From JAPLST01 sp964397565 (GTDB lineage: Bacteria; Auribacterota; UBA3054; JAPLST01), in assembly GCA_964397565.1 (NCBI GenBank), contig CAYNJC010000019.1:1-64000 (forward strand): DNA of 64,000 nucleotides, written 5' to 3'. Positions 44,043 through 53,276 of the stretch are shown piece by piece (position 1 is the first letter of the stretch; each line of letters starts with the position of its first letter). The notes below the pieces were generated by a model that saw nothing but the letters and a program-made list of their open reading frames with translations, ran no database searches and was not told the DNA's origin. Made by a program: the position numbers and the translations under genes.

Positions 44043-44075
44043 ACCCTGAACCCTGAACCCTGAACCCTGAACCCT
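44027..44075 (+). repeat. Seven exact GAACCCT heptamers
   Basis: Seven perfect tandem copies of the 7-base unit GAACCCT, beginning within the last codons of the UvrC-like gene and ending five bases before ispH. One or two copies of the same unit occur near 5162 and, inverted, near 33686. The number of copies is likely to vary between strains. Confidence 0.9.
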
Positions 44076-44080
44076 GCATC

Positions 44081-44941
44081 ATGACCGTCCTGCTTGCCCA
44101 CCATGCCGGTTTTTGCTGGGGCGTCCGGCGCGTCGTCCAGTTGGCGGAAGATCAAGCGCGCACCCACACCCGGCCGGTTTACACGTTCGGCCCGCTGATT
44201 CACAGCAACGCCGTGATCGAGCGCTTGACTCAGCATGGCATCCGCGTTATTCCACCGGATGCCGATGATGCCGCCCTCGCACGGCTCGAACCGGACGCGC
44301 TCATCATCATTCGCGCCCACGGCGTGCCGCCGCACGCCACCGCGCGGTTGCAGCAGGCCGGTTTTGCGCTGGTCAACGGCACCTGCCCGCACGTCGAGAA
44401 AATCCAGCGCCTGATTGCCGATGCGCACCAAGCCGGCCGCACCGTGTTTATTTTGGGCGATGCCAAACACGCCGAGGTGATCGGTTTACTGGGCTTCTGC
44501 AATGAGCGTGGTCATGTCTTGCACAGCGCCGCGGCGGACCTGCCGAACCTGCCACCGACGGCGCCTATTACGGTCGTGGCCCAATCCACACTGGATGCCA
44601 CCACCTTCACCGCGTTGGTCGGCGCCATCACCGCTTACTTCATCAATGTCATCGTCGAGGACACGCGCTGCAACGCCACCTCGCGCACGCAAGCCGAAGC
44701 GCGCGAGCTGTGTGCGCGCGTCGCCGCCATGGTCGTCATCGGCGACCGGCATAGCGCCAACACGAATCGGCTCGAACAGATTTGCCGTGAATGCGGCGCG
44801 CGCACATTCCACGTCGAGAACGCCGACGACCTGCTGCCGGGCGATTTTGCCGGCTGCGCCACGGTTGGCGTCACCGCCGGCTCCTCCACACCGGATTGGC
44901 TGATCGCCGCCGTCATCACCCGCCTGGAATCCTTCAGATGA
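44081..44941 (+). CDS. ispH: 4-hydroxy-3-methylbut-2-enyl diphosphate reductase
   Basis: A 286-aa [4Fe-4S] enzyme, last step of the MEP isoprenoid pathway. The three cluster cysteines are visible: HAGFCWGV (residue 12), VNGTCPHVEK (about 100) and VEDTRCNATSRTQ (about 196). The substrate residues IRAHGVPP and the close VTAGSSTPDWLI are intact. The length is near normal. It overlaps psd by four bases (ATGA). Confidence 0.94.
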   Translation: MTVLLAHHAGFCWGVRRVVQLAEDQARTHTRPVYTFGPLIHSNAVIERLTQHGIRVIPPDADDAALARLEPDALIIIRAHGVPPHATARLQQAGFALVNGTCPHVEKIQRLIADAHQAGRTVFILGDAKHAEVIGLLGFCNERGHVLHSAAADLPNLPPTAPITVVAQSTLDATTFTALVGAITAYFINVIVEDTRCNATSRTQAEARELCARVAAMVVIGDRHSANTNRLEQICRECGARTFHVENADDLLPGDFAGCATVGVTAGSSTPDWLIAAVITRLESFR

Positions 44942-45699
44942 GCCGCGCCACGTTTTCAGGCACGTGTGTCAACGCCCTCGCGCGGCTGGAGCGGCCGCGC
45001 TGGTTGGTGCGGCTGCTGATCCGCGGTTTCGCCCGGCTTTACCGCATCAATACTGGCGAGGCGGCCCAACCACTCGACCAGTATGCCTCCTTGATGCAGT
45101 TCTTCACCCGCGCCCTCACACCGGGCGCGCGTGCATGCGATCAGGATCCGACTGCAATTGTGGCGCCCGTCGACGGTCGGATTGTTGCCTGTGGCTATGC
45201 GTGCGATAGTGAACTTGTCTTGGTGAAGGGGCATCCGGCGACGCTGGCCGATGTGTTCGGCCCGCTCGCAGATGCGTTTCGCGGCGGCGCATTCATCGGC
45301 ATCTATCTTTCCCCCGCCGATTGTCATCGCCTGTACACGCCGTGTGCCGGACGGGTTGTGCGTACATGGCGGATGGGCTCGACGCTGCGGCCGGTCTATC
45401 CCGCCGCGTTGCAACGCCGGCCCGATACGCCCGTGCGCAACCAGCGCATCATCACCGAGTTGACACACCCGCAGGGGCGCGTACTGTTCGCCGCGATCGG
45501 CGCATTGAATGTCGGCCGGATCGTGCTGACGCACGCCGGCACGCAGGAGTGGCAGTATGGAAAAGGCGACGAGTTCGGCCGCTTTGAATTCGGCTCGATG
45601 GTCTTGTTGCTGTTTGCGCGCGACGTGGTCACGCTGCGCACCGACCTGGCCGGCGGCGCGCTGGTCCGCATCGGCGAGCGCCTTGGCACATGGCGTTAG
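44938..45699 (+). CDS. psd: Phosphatidylserine decarboxylase
   Basis: A 253-aa pyruvoyl enzyme making phosphatidylethanolamine. Motifs are IVAPVDGRIVACG (residues 77-89), the membrane/His segment YLSPADCHRLYTPCAGRV, and the self-cleavage site EFGRFEFGSMVLLLF near residue 220, where the Ser after Gly becomes the pyruvoyl group (usually LGST; here FGSM). The length fits the short form. The start overlaps ispH. Confidence 0.92.
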   Translation: MSRATFSGTCVNALARLERPRWLVRLLIRGFARLYRINTGEAAQPLDQYASLMQFFTRALTPGARACDQDPTAIVAPVDGRIVACGYACDSELVLVKGHPATLADVFGPLADAFRGGAFIGIYLSPADCHRLYTPCAGRVVRTWRMGSTLRPVYPAALQRRPDTPVRNQRIITELTHPQGRVLFAAIGALNVGRIVLTHAGTQEWQYGKGDEFGRFEFGSMVLLLFARDVVTLRTDLAGGALVRIGERLGTWR

Positions 45700-45702
45700 T
45701 AC

Positions 45703-45721
45703 TTCTTTCGCTCTGAAAGAA
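45703..45721. terminator. Hairpin between convergent psd and the next gene
   Basis: TTCTTTC, five-base loop, GAAAGAA between the two stop codons (45699 and 45724). Its arms have A/T-rich ends in both directions, so it could serve both transcripts weakly. Confidence 0.4.
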
Positions 45722-45723
45722 TC

Positions 45724-46449
45724 TTAGAACACGTTTGGATTGTTGGTCGTGCTGCGGTCGAAATACTTGAAATTGTTGGTGCGCCAGTCAAAGGCCCACA
45801 CGTTCGTGCCATCCACCGGCAGCGGATCGAGCAGCACTGGCGGTGGCACAAAGCCGTTGCTGATCACGTAGGCTTCCGTATAGTCATACCCGACCGGCAG
45901 TGCATGGATAAACGTACCCAGCCGGCGGAACAGGTGCGCGGGCGTCTGCAACACGGCATTCGTGCCAAAGCGGGCATAGACCACGATCCGCAAGTGCGGC
46001 AGCGGCAGGCTTTTGATCTCGCTCGACAAAACCATCCCATACATCGTGCGCTTGCGCGTCCGATTGATGACGGCATCCACGACGGTCAGGTTCGTGCGCG
46101 TCAAGGTGCAGTCAAACGGCGCAAAGCCGGTCTTGGTGTAGGATCCGGTCAGAGTGTCCAGATCGAGCGCGTGCACTTCCATCTGGGCATCCGGCCAGAG
46201 CAGCCGGATGTTTTTCTTGCCTGCCCGCCAGTGCCACTGGCCCGGGATGGGATGGGCATCCGCCGTACGCCCGTGTTTGGTCACGATGTTGTAGTTGCTC
46301 AGCATCAGCGTGGCATTGGTAAAGGCGCCGCCGGTAAAATCAAACACGGCGACAAAATCGTTCTTTTTCAAGGCCGACGCAGCCAGCGGCATCAGCGCTA
46401 CCAGCCCACATAGCACGGCAGCCCGTGCAATACCTGTACATTTGTTCAT
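45724..46449 (-). CDS. Secreted hypothetical protein next to bamA
   Basis: A 241-aa protein with a signal peptide (MNKCTGIARAAVLCGLVALM, ASA cleavage). The mature part is beta-strand-rich, with no recognised family and a repeated DFTGGAFTNATL/DCTLTRTNLTVV outline that may reflect two like halves. The start at 46449 is set by the overlap with the lipoprotein gene upstream (46446), so it is the third gene of the bamA operon; an envelope role is inferred from that. Confidence 0.7.
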   Translation of the reverse strand: MNKCTGIARAAVLCGLVALMPLAASALKKNDFVAVFDFTGGAFTNATLMLSNYNIVTKHGRTADAHPIPGQWHWRAGKKNIRLLWPDAQMEVHALDLDTLTGSYTKTGFAPFDCTLTRTNLTVVDAVINRTRKRTMYGMVLSSEIKSLPLPHLRIVVYARFGTNAVLQTPAHLFRRLGTFIHALPVGYDYTEAYVISNGFVPPPVLLDPLPVDGTNVWAFDWRTNNFKYFDRSTTNNPNVF

Positions 46450-47111
46450 TTTGTCTCCTGCGGTTGGACTAGTGCTTTGGCCGAGCGGTCCGGCAAGGTC
46501 ACGATCATGTCGCGAAACAACTCGTTGTAGCGATTCATGATCTCGCGCCCCCACATATATTCGTTGTCAAACATCGACATAAAACTCATGCCCAGCAAGG
46601 TGCGCGAGCGGCCTTCCTCCGATTGCCAGACCGTGGCGCCCGTGGCGGCATCCACCAGCACCAGTTTCACGCGCACGGCATTCCGGCCGTAGACCACGCC
46701 GTACGTGTGGTCTTGCTCAATCACATAGCCGAAGGCCAGCAGATCCACGTCCAGCGCGGCGCGCAGCTTGTGGTACTGCGCCGGATCAATCACCGACCGC
46801 GGCAGGCTGGCCAGCCGCGCATCGGTCTCGTCCAGGGTTTGCAGTGCGTACCGCCGGTAGGCCGCCATGGTGCCGAAGAACGCCTGGCGCGCATACTGGG
46901 TCGCGCTCGGATAGTCGGTTCGGTTCTCAAACGGCAACACCGCCATCGAGCGGTACTGCCCCCGCACCGCCAGCTGGACATGATCGCTTTGGAAGTCCGC
47001 CGCGTCATTGACATTCTCGCTGGTGATCATCGCGCAGCCGGCTAGCAGCACGCCCGTCATACTCAGCGCACTCAGCCACCGCCCGCGCGGATTGTTGTGT
47101 TCTGCCTGCAT
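46446..47111 (-). CDS. GNA1162/DUF799-like lipoprotein
   Basis: A 221-aa lipoprotein (lipobox VLLAGC). The mature part has MAVLPFENRTD, then an alpha/beta domain (DVDLLAFGYVIEQDHTYGVV; VKLVLVDAATGATVWQSEEG), the outline of GNA1162/TolB-N-like outer-membrane lipoproteins that prepare a secretion or export channel. The start shares its first base with the last base of the bamA stop. The family call is by outline; function unknown. Confidence 0.65.
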   Translation of the reverse strand: MQAEHNNPRGRWLSALSMTGVLLAGCAMITSENVNDAADFQSDHVQLAVRGQYRSMAVLPFENRTDYPSATQYARQAFFGTMAAYRRYALQTLDETDARLASLPRSVIDPAQYHKLRAALDVDLLAFGYVIEQDHTYGVVYGRNAVRVKLVLVDAATGATVWQSEEGRSRTLLGMSFMSMFDNEYMWGREIMNRYNELFRDMIVTLPDRSAKALVQPQETK

Positions 47112-49720
47112 TAGAAGGATGCTCCGGCGTTGAAGGAGAAGCCGTCAAACGGCTTCCAATCTTGTGACTCACTGTCACGAATAAACGGGATGCCATAGTC
47201 AAAGCGCAGCGGCCCGATCGGCAAATTCACGCGCAGGCCCATGCCGCCGCTCAAGTTGATCTCGCCGAAATTGTCGCGCGTTTCATTGTAGGCATACCAA
47301 TTGCCGTTCCCGTCAATCGTGCCGAGCGTGTATTTGCGGGACTTGTACCAGACATTGCCGACGTCCATGAAGACCGCGCCGCGCACACTGAATTTCTCAC
47401 TGTACTCGTAGATCGGAAAGGTGTATTCCACGGAACCGAACAGCTTGGAGGTGCCGCCCAGCGGATTCTGGCCCGTGAAATCCTTCGGGCCGACCATGCG
47501 ATAGCCAAAGCCGCGCATCTCGTACGGGCCGCCCATGAAGAAGCGGTCGAACATCGGCGTGTTCGGCGTCGCAAAGCCGACCGCACCGCGCACTTCCAGC
47601 ACATGCGGCCCGCCAAAGAGATTGCCGACCCCCATGACCGTGTTGGGTTTGTGCTGAAACGTCTCAAACATCTTGAAATACTGCTCATGTTTGAGTTCAC
47701 CCAACCCATAAAACGTGCTGCCCATGCCGGCCTTGCCCGTTAGTTTTGATTCGCCGCCGCGCGTGGGCAGGAGGATGCTGTCGCGCGTGTCACGCGTGAA
47801 GGTCAGCACCGGCGCAAACTGCACATAGGTGCCGGCGTCTTCTTCCAGATACTTGTCCTTGGTGGCATAGGCCCAGCCGGGATAGATCGTGCGCAGCCGG
47901 CCGGTCTTGGGATTCACCCACTGGATCAGGCGCGCATCGCTGTTCAGCACGCGATTGCCGTAATCGAGCGTGTCACCCACATCCACTTTGATGATCTCGC
48001 CAATCGCCGTCAAATCCGCGCGAATCGAACCAATGTACTTGCCCAGGTACGGCACCCAATCAAAGCTGACCGGCGTGCCCAGGCGCACATCGCCACCCAG
48101 GCGCTGAATGCGGTAGTCGCGCGCCAGAAAGTCCCAGTTGCGCGCAAACAAGTCAAAACCGGCTGACACTCTGTGGCCGTGAAACAAGCTCTCGTACAGA
48201 AAATACGGTTCCGTGAAACTAAAGACGAGGTCCTGGCGTTTGTTGCCGATCTCCGCGCGCAGCCGCACTTTCTGCCCGCCGCCCTGTGCGCCGCCAACAA
48301 ACCAGTTCTTCCAGTTGAGCGCATCGAAATTCGACTGCGACACTTCCGCGAAACCGACAAAAGAATCCACCGAGGAATAGCCCGCGCCAAAGCCCAATTT
48401 GCCGGTGAACTTGTCGACCACGTCCACATACACATCCTTGGAATTCGGCACACTCTTGCTGATCACATCCCGCACGTCCACCTTGTCGAAATAATTCAGG
48501 TTCAACAAGCGTTGTTTGCTGGTCTCGAGCCGGTAGTAATTGTAGCGATCTCCCGGCATCACGTTCAGCTCGCGGCGGATGACCGTATCCCTTGTTTTCC
48601 GGCTGCCGGTTATGTAGACTATGCCGAAGTCGTAAATGCTACTCTCTTTGACATCATAGTGCACATCCACCACTTTCTGCCCGGGCCGCGCTTTCGACGA
48701 CATGATCGCTTTCGTGTTGACCATCGCATCGGCATAGCCATACGCGCGATAATAATTGCGAATCGCGTCGGCATCGTTGTTCAGCGCTTGCGGCGAATAC
48801 GTACCGCCTCGGTACAAACTTACCACATAAAAAAGATTGGTGGCCATGAAGCCTTTCATTTTGGTCTGGTGAATCACAATCCGCCCGACCGTGTAGGGCG
48901 GCCCCTCAATGATCCGCACCTGCACCGCCAAGCCGTCTTTTTCCTTGGTCGGCTCGACGGCGTACATTGCCTTCGCTTCGACATACCCCGCTTTTTGGTA
49001 CAACTCCGTGATCCGGTACATGTCCTCCTTCAGGGTGTACTCATCAAACACGCCCTTGCGCAGCAGTCCCATAAGGATCGGCAAGCGCGGCTTGGTTTCC
49101 ATCACCCATTCAATCCGCGTCGCGTTGATGTTGGTGTTGCCGCTGACCGTCACTTGCTTGACATACGACGGCATGCCTTCGCTGATGCTGAACACCACCG
49201 TCGCGCCGGCTGCATTCGTGCCCGCCTCGACCGCATAGGTGACCTTTGCGCGGGCATAGCCCTTGTTGGCGTACAATTCTTTAATGCGCTCGACATCATT
49301 TTTCAGCACGGACGGGTTGGCCGCCGTGCGCACCTTCGCCTTGATCGTCGCTTCAATCTTTGTCAGCTTAATGGCCTTGACGCCGTCGATCCGTAGCGTG
49401 CCGATCAGCGGCCGCTCGGAGATGTGATAGGTCAGCACGACTTTGCCGTCTTGCGGCTCTTGTTCGATATCCACCACCTCGAAGTCGCCGCGCTTCATCA
49501 GCGTCTCGCTGTCTTTCTTGGCCGTCTCCGGGTCGTAATATTCACCGACTTTGGTCTGCAACTGATCGCGAATCACTTTTTTTGCCACGCGATTGTTGCC
49601 CAAAATGATGATGTCGGCCACAAGATTGGACGTCACCTCGGCGCGCAGACGCCCGGTACCGACCATCACGAGCAGGCAGATGCTCAATCCTGCGGCACGT
49701 CGTGCGATTGCTGCTCCCAT
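47111..49720 (-). CDS. bamA: Outer membrane protein assembly factor BamA
   Basis: An 869-aa Omp85 protein that inserts beta-barrel proteins in the outer membrane. The signal peptide lies within residues 1-27. Five POTRA domains follow (openings such as VADIIILGNNRVAKKVI, LIGTLRIDGVKAIKLTKI, YVKQVTVSGNTNINATRI, YTVGRIVIHQTKMKGF and YDFGIVYITGSRKTRDTVI). The 16-strand barrel ends in Phe and includes the L6 Arg motif as MRGFGYR. This is the only Bam component seen here. Confidence 0.95.
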   Translation of the reverse strand: MGAAIARRAAGLSICLLVMVGTGRLRAEVTSNLVADIIILGNNRVAKKVIRDQLQTKVGEYYDPETAKKDSETLMKRGDFEVVDIEQEPQDGKVVLTYHISERPLIGTLRIDGVKAIKLTKIEATIKAKVRTAANPSVLKNDVERIKELYANKGYARAKVTYAVEAGTNAAGATVVFSISEGMPSYVKQVTVSGNTNINATRIEWVMETKPRLPILMGLLRKGVFDEYTLKEDMYRITELYQKAGYVEAKAMYAVEPTKEKDGLAVQVRIIEGPPYTVGRIVIHQTKMKGFMATNLFYVVSLYRGGTYSPQALNNDADAIRNYYRAYGYADAMVNTKAIMSSKARPGQKVVDVHYDVKESSIYDFGIVYITGSRKTRDTVIRRELNVMPGDRYNYYRLETSKQRLLNLNYFDKVDVRDVISKSVPNSKDVYVDVVDKFTGKLGFGAGYSSVDSFVGFAEVSQSNFDALNWKNWFVGGAQGGGQKVRLRAEIGNKRQDLVFSFTEPYFLYESLFHGHRVSAGFDLFARNWDFLARDYRIQRLGGDVRLGTPVSFDWVPYLGKYIGSIRADLTAIGEIIKVDVGDTLDYGNRVLNSDARLIQWVNPKTGRLRTIYPGWAYATKDKYLEEDAGTYVQFAPVLTFTRDTRDSILLPTRGGESKLTGKAGMGSTFYGLGELKHEQYFKMFETFQHKPNTVMGVGNLFGGPHVLEVRGAVGFATPNTPMFDRFFMGGPYEMRGFGYRMVGPKDFTGQNPLGGTSKLFGSVEYTFPIYEYSEKFSVRGAVFMDVGNVWYKSRKYTLGTIDGNGNWYAYNETRDNFGEINLSGGMGLRVNLPIGPLRFDYGIPFIRDSESQDWKPFDGFSFNAGASF

Positions 49721-50049
49721 AGCAAGTACTCCATCAACAAGTGACTGCGACGCGGCTCTATGCCTGCGCGCAATATTAATACATTCATCAATAACTGTTG
49801 ATGCCCGAATTACTGACCCACAAACCGCACTGTCAACTGCGCAAACGATTAGAGCTTGTCTACTATAGCATTTTGTGCCTGCGATTGCAAGTGCTCCACC
49901 CGTGTTTTTCGCCTTTCACCACCCGCTTCCATATCTTGGCTGCGCGCACCGCGTCTGCCACAATATCTTGACAAACGTTCCGCGAACATTGTGGACAACT
50001 GGTGAATTGTCGGTGGAATGCCACCGTTGAATTTGTGTTGAAAAACGCT
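49721..50049. other. Spacer upstream of bamA
   Basis: No gene seen. It should hold the bamA promoter on the minus strand, but no convincing -35/-10 pair was found. A CGGTGG...CCACCG hairpin lies at about 50010-50025, downstream of the GlmL operon's last gene on the minus strand, and could be part of its terminator. Confidence 0.4.
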
Positions 50050-51165
50050 CTACAGCGCGCTCACAATCTCGAGATTCGCGCGCGGAACGGTCACCTGCCG
50101 GCCATCCGCCAGCGTAATCAGCGCTACGCGCACCAGCGAGCCGGTCTCGATTTTGACCGCCTGCTCGGGCAGCGCGCACACCGTCCCGAGCGCGCCAAAA
50201 TGCGGCCGGCGGATCAAACGCACGGGCGTGCCCACGCTCAATTCATGACTGATGACACGCGGTGCCTGCGTCGTCTGCGCGCCCGGCGCAATCAGTTCCG
50301 GGCGAATGACACCGGCCCGAATCTGGGTGGCGCCGTTCATCGCCGCCATACGCCCCGACAATGTCTGCAGGAGCTGGCACGTGCGCGCCGGCATCGCCAG
50401 TTCGCCAAAGCCCTCGGTCACCATCACACTGAACGGCATATCCTCATCGCCGGTCACTGCCACGCCAATGTCAAAACCAAGAAAGGTCATCAGTTCCGCA
50501 TCAATGATGCTGGCACCTACTAGTCCGGCCAGCCGCAGCGTGGCTGCGGCCTGCAAGGCTGATGCCGCAATCCGCGCGTCGCACACGATGATCTTGCCCT
50601 GCATGGCCGGTGTCAGGTGCTCGGCCGTCAACACACACGCGCCGGTTTCCACCCACTGAATCTGCCCGTGCTGCTCGCCACCTACCCCGAAAATTCCCTG
50701 GATCAGCGCGCCTTCCGCCTCCACCACGACACCCTCCTCCGGCAGTACTTCGACCACTGTACCGCTCAGATAGGCCGTGCACACAATCGGTTTCGGCTTG
50801 CCGCGCACACCCATGTTGCCGGACAAGGCCGAGATGTACTCAACCGTTCCATCAATCGGACTGGCCACGCGATTGGTGAGCAATCCAAACAGCGTCTTGC
50901 GCTCGCACAGCACTTGCGCCTTGCGCACCGGCGCGCCCTCCTGCACCAGGCAATAATGCTTGACCTGGTCCGCCGGACAGCCCAATTGCGGCGCCGCTTT
51001 CACCACCGCCAGCGTCCCCGGCAAATCCACCTGCGCAATCACTGTGTCGGCCATCACCTGCGCGCCCAGCTCCGCCACGACCCGGCCCTTCACCGGCAAT
51101 CGCCGCGCCTTGCGAATCACCACGTGATCGCTGACAATCAATCCTGGTGTAAATGCGGAGCCCAT
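50050..51165 (-). CDS. GlmL-operon protein with biotinyl/lipoyl-like and KOW-like parts
   Basis: A 371-aa soluble protein, last of the operon. Residues 80-135 contain ASPIDGTVEYISALSGNMGVRG, the turn-rich fold of a biotinyl/lipoyl-like or duplicated hybrid motif; no modified Lys in a typical MKM context is visible, so lipoyl or biotin attachment is doubtful. The middle (GIFGVGGEQHGQIQWV...ASIIDAELMTFLG) is alpha/beta. The end has KOW-like ...LSVGTPVRLIRRPHFGALG. It lies nine bases after the GlmL-like gene. Role unknown. Confidence 0.7.
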   Translation of the reverse strand: MGSAFTPGLIVSDHVVIRKARRLPVKGRVVAELGAQVMADTVIAQVDLPGTLAVVKAAPQLGCPADQVKHYCLVQEGAPVRKAQVLCERKTLFGLLTNRVASPIDGTVEYISALSGNMGVRGKPKPIVCTAYLSGTVVEVLPEEGVVVEAEGALIQGIFGVGGEQHGQIQWVETGACVLTAEHLTPAMQGKIIVCDARIAASALQAAATLRLAGLVGASIIDAELMTFLGFDIGVAVTGDEDMPFSVMVTEGFGELAMPARTCQLLQTLSGRMAAMNGATQIRAGVIRPELIAPGAQTTQAPRVISHELSVGTPVRLIRRPHFGALGTVCALPEQAVKIETGSLVRVALITLADGRQVTVPRANLEIVSAL

Positions 51166-51174
51166 GTGTGTCCG

Positions 51175-52989
51175 TTAGCTTGTCACCGTTTCGCCAGGCG
51201 CCAGCAACCCCATTCCTTGCGCATCCACACACCGGCGCAGCGCGTTGTCGGCCGCCTGCACACTGAACGGCAATGGCCGCCCGCGCCCGTCGAGAATCAA
51301 ACCGACCGTGCCGCCCTGCGCCACAATCTCACGTTCCTTGCCGGCGCCCGCGCCCACATCGAATTTCCCGCTCGGCTGCAGCAGCACCCGCGCCGTCGTG
51401 CCCATCGCCAGCGGAATGCGCTGCAATTCGCCACACCGCAGACTGCGTTCGTCGCGCCGCCCGTCCGCATCCTCAATCGTTACGTGCAGCACGCGCGCCC
51501 CCGGCTTGGCCGTGCCCACCGGCGCGATGGCCGTGCCCAGCATCACCATGCAATCGTGGGCAAACACTTCGCGCGCCGCCGTCGGGCAGAGTTGCGACAT
51601 CACGCCCAATTGCGGCATCATGAAAATGCTGTCGACCGCCAACTGCGTCACGCCTTCGAGCTGAAACGCATCCAGCATCATCAGCGCGCTCTGGGCCCGA
51701 TCCGGCGCGTGCGACAACACCCCGCCGCTGCCAATGCACAAATCCAGCTTCATCAAATTCACCACGCTGATTTCGTCCATCACAAACGCGTCGCTGAAAT
51801 CGCGTTGCTTCGACGTGCCGCGCAAATGCAGCGCCAGCTGGCGATGATGAATCAACGACAAGCGCAACGCCTCGCGCGCCGCCGCCTGTTCAATGAACAA
51901 TTCCTCACGCGTCTCCGGAATCGTCGTCGGCCGGATCATCTTGTTGCGCAAAATGTCGCGCAGCGTCGCGGCCTCAAACGGAAAGGGCAGCCAGCGCTGG
52001 ATGTTCGCCACCCCGGCCTCCGCCATCACATTGCAGATGTTGTAACTCATCCCGTAATTGGCGCTGACCGTGCGATGAAATTGTCCGTCGAAAACGCTGA
52101 ACACATCCGTCGTCGCGCCGCCAATATCGACCGCCAGCACGTTTTGCTTGCGCTCCGCCGCCACCTGCTGGATGATCACGCCCACCGCCGTCGGCGTCGG
52201 CATGATGTCGGCCGAGGTCATCTTCATCAGCTTGCCGTAGCCCGGCGCCTGCTGCATCACATGTTCGAGAAATAATTCATGAATCGCATGGCGGGCCTCG
52301 TGCACATCCTCGCGCGCCAGCTCCGGGCGCACATTCGCGACAAAACGCACGGCCGCCACACTCTCCAGCATATGCGTCACCACCTCGCGCGCGCCGGTGT
52401 TGCCGGCGAAAATGACCGGCAGGCGGAAGGTCTCGCCAAAGCGCGGCTGCGGCCGCGCCGCGCGGATAATCTCGGCCAGCATCTCCACGTGCCGGCGCGT
52501 CCCGCCATTGATCCCGCCCGCCATCAAGATCATATCCGGGCGGATGTGGCGCAAGCGCTCGACCCGCTCGTGGTCTTCGCGCGGATCATCAATCGAAATA
52601 CTGTCAATCACAATCGCGCCCGCACCCAGCGCCGCGCGTTGCGCGCTTTGGGCCGAGATCGTCCCGATGATGCCCATCACCGCCATCTGCAGCCCCCCGC
52701 CCGCGCTGCTGGTCGAAAAATAGGCGTCCACGCCCGCCGCGCCGCGCCGCGGGCAGATCAGCTTCCCGCCCTCCAGCAGCGTGCGCCCGCTGATCTCCTC
52801 GAGTTCCTCAACCGCATTGCGCACGCCGACCGTCACATCATCAAACGGCGCTTCGACCGTCGTGGGCGCTTCGCCGCGCCCTGCCAAGCGATAGCCGTCC
52901 GGCGTGTGCTCGACCAAGATTGCCTTGGTGGTCGTGCTGCCGCAATCGGTCGCCAGCAGAACATCGTATTCAGGCGTGCGCGTCGGCAT
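51175..52989 (-). CDS. Glutamate mutase L (MutL/GlmL)-like ASKHA ATPase
   Basis: A 604-aa protein of the MutL/GlmL family, ASKHA-fold proteins that assist B12-dependent glutamate mutase by an unknown mechanism. It has LLATDCGSTTTKAILVE (phosphate 1) and VLAVDIGGATTDVFSVFDG (second glycine-rich loop), plus the family's Gly/Ser-rich STSSAGGGLQMAVMGI. No mutase subunit (MutE/MutS) is in the window, and its gene neighbours are membrane proteins, so a role as ATPase or folding partner for a membrane complex is the better guess. It overlaps the small gene upstream by 20 bases. Confidence 0.85.
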   Translation of the reverse strand: MPTRTPEYDVLLATDCGSTTTKAILVEHTPDGYRLAGRGEAPTTVEAPFDDVTVGVRNAVEELEEISGRTLLEGGKLICPRRGAAGVDAYFSTSSAGGGLQMAVMGIIGTISAQSAQRAALGAGAIVIDSISIDDPREDHERVERLRHIRPDMILMAGGINGGTRRHVEMLAEIIRAARPQPRFGETFRLPVIFAGNTGAREVVTHMLESVAAVRFVANVRPELAREDVHEARHAIHELFLEHVMQQAPGYGKLMKMTSADIMPTPTAVGVIIQQVAAERKQNVLAVDIGGATTDVFSVFDGQFHRTVSANYGMSYNICNVMAEAGVANIQRWLPFPFEAATLRDILRNKMIRPTTIPETREELFIEQAAAREALRLSLIHHRQLALHLRGTSKQRDFSDAFVMDEISVVNLMKLDLCIGSGGVLSHAPDRAQSALMMLDAFQLEGVTQLAVDSIFMMPQLGVMSQLCPTAAREVFAHDCMVMLGTAIAPVGTAKPGARVLHVTIEDADGRRDERSLRCGELQRIPLAMGTTARVLLQPSGKFDVGAGAGKEREIVAQGGTVGLILDGRGRPLPFSVQAADNALRRCVDAQGMGLLAPGETVTS

Positions 52990-53251
52990 GTGCCAACTCC
53001 TCCATGCGCGCCTGCAATTGACGAATCGCCGCGCTGTCTTGCAGCAGCAGGCCGAGCTGATGCACCGGCCACGGAAAACCAGCGTTGATCAACGGCGCGC
53101 AGGCAATGCAGGTCTGCCCGGTCAGTAAGCCGATCGGCCGGTTGATTTCGAGCAAAAAGGCGACAATCGCGCCCAGCCCGTGCGTCACCGCCCAGCGTGC
53201 AATCCGCTCGATCAGCGCCGTGCGTTCAACGTCGCTCAACGTCGTTTGCAT
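52970..53251 (-). CDS. Small GlmL-operon protein, 93 aa
   Basis: A short helical protein: MQTTLSDVERTALIERIARW, an amphipathic to hydrophobic segment (VTHGLGAIVAFLLEI), a CIAC cysteine pair and a charged C-terminal helix. It looks like a small peripheral or single-helix membrane subunit. It is placed between the membrane proteins and GlmL, overlapping GlmL by 20 bases and 25 bases after the previous gene. No family is recognised. Confidence 0.65.
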   Translation of the reverse strand: MQTTLSDVERTALIERIARWAVTHGLGAIVAFLLEINRPIGLLTGQTCIACAPLINAGFPWPVHQLGLLLQDSAAIRQLQARMEELAHADAHA

Positions 53252-53276
53252 ATCGGTCCCATCCGTCGTATCTGTC

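Noticed and set aside
44027..44075. Telomere-like array
   Set aside because: (AACCCTG)n resembles telomeric DNA, but it is 49 bases long, internal and between bacterial genes; it belongs with the other heptamer words.
44791..44937. Extended N-terminus of psd
   Set aside because: The extra frame lies inside ispH and has no family match; the ATG at 44938 overlaps the ispH stop as in coupled genes.
51175..52989. Full glutamate mutase system
   Set aside because: Only the GlmL-like protein is present; no MutE or MutS-type subunit and no other glutamate fermentation gene was seen.
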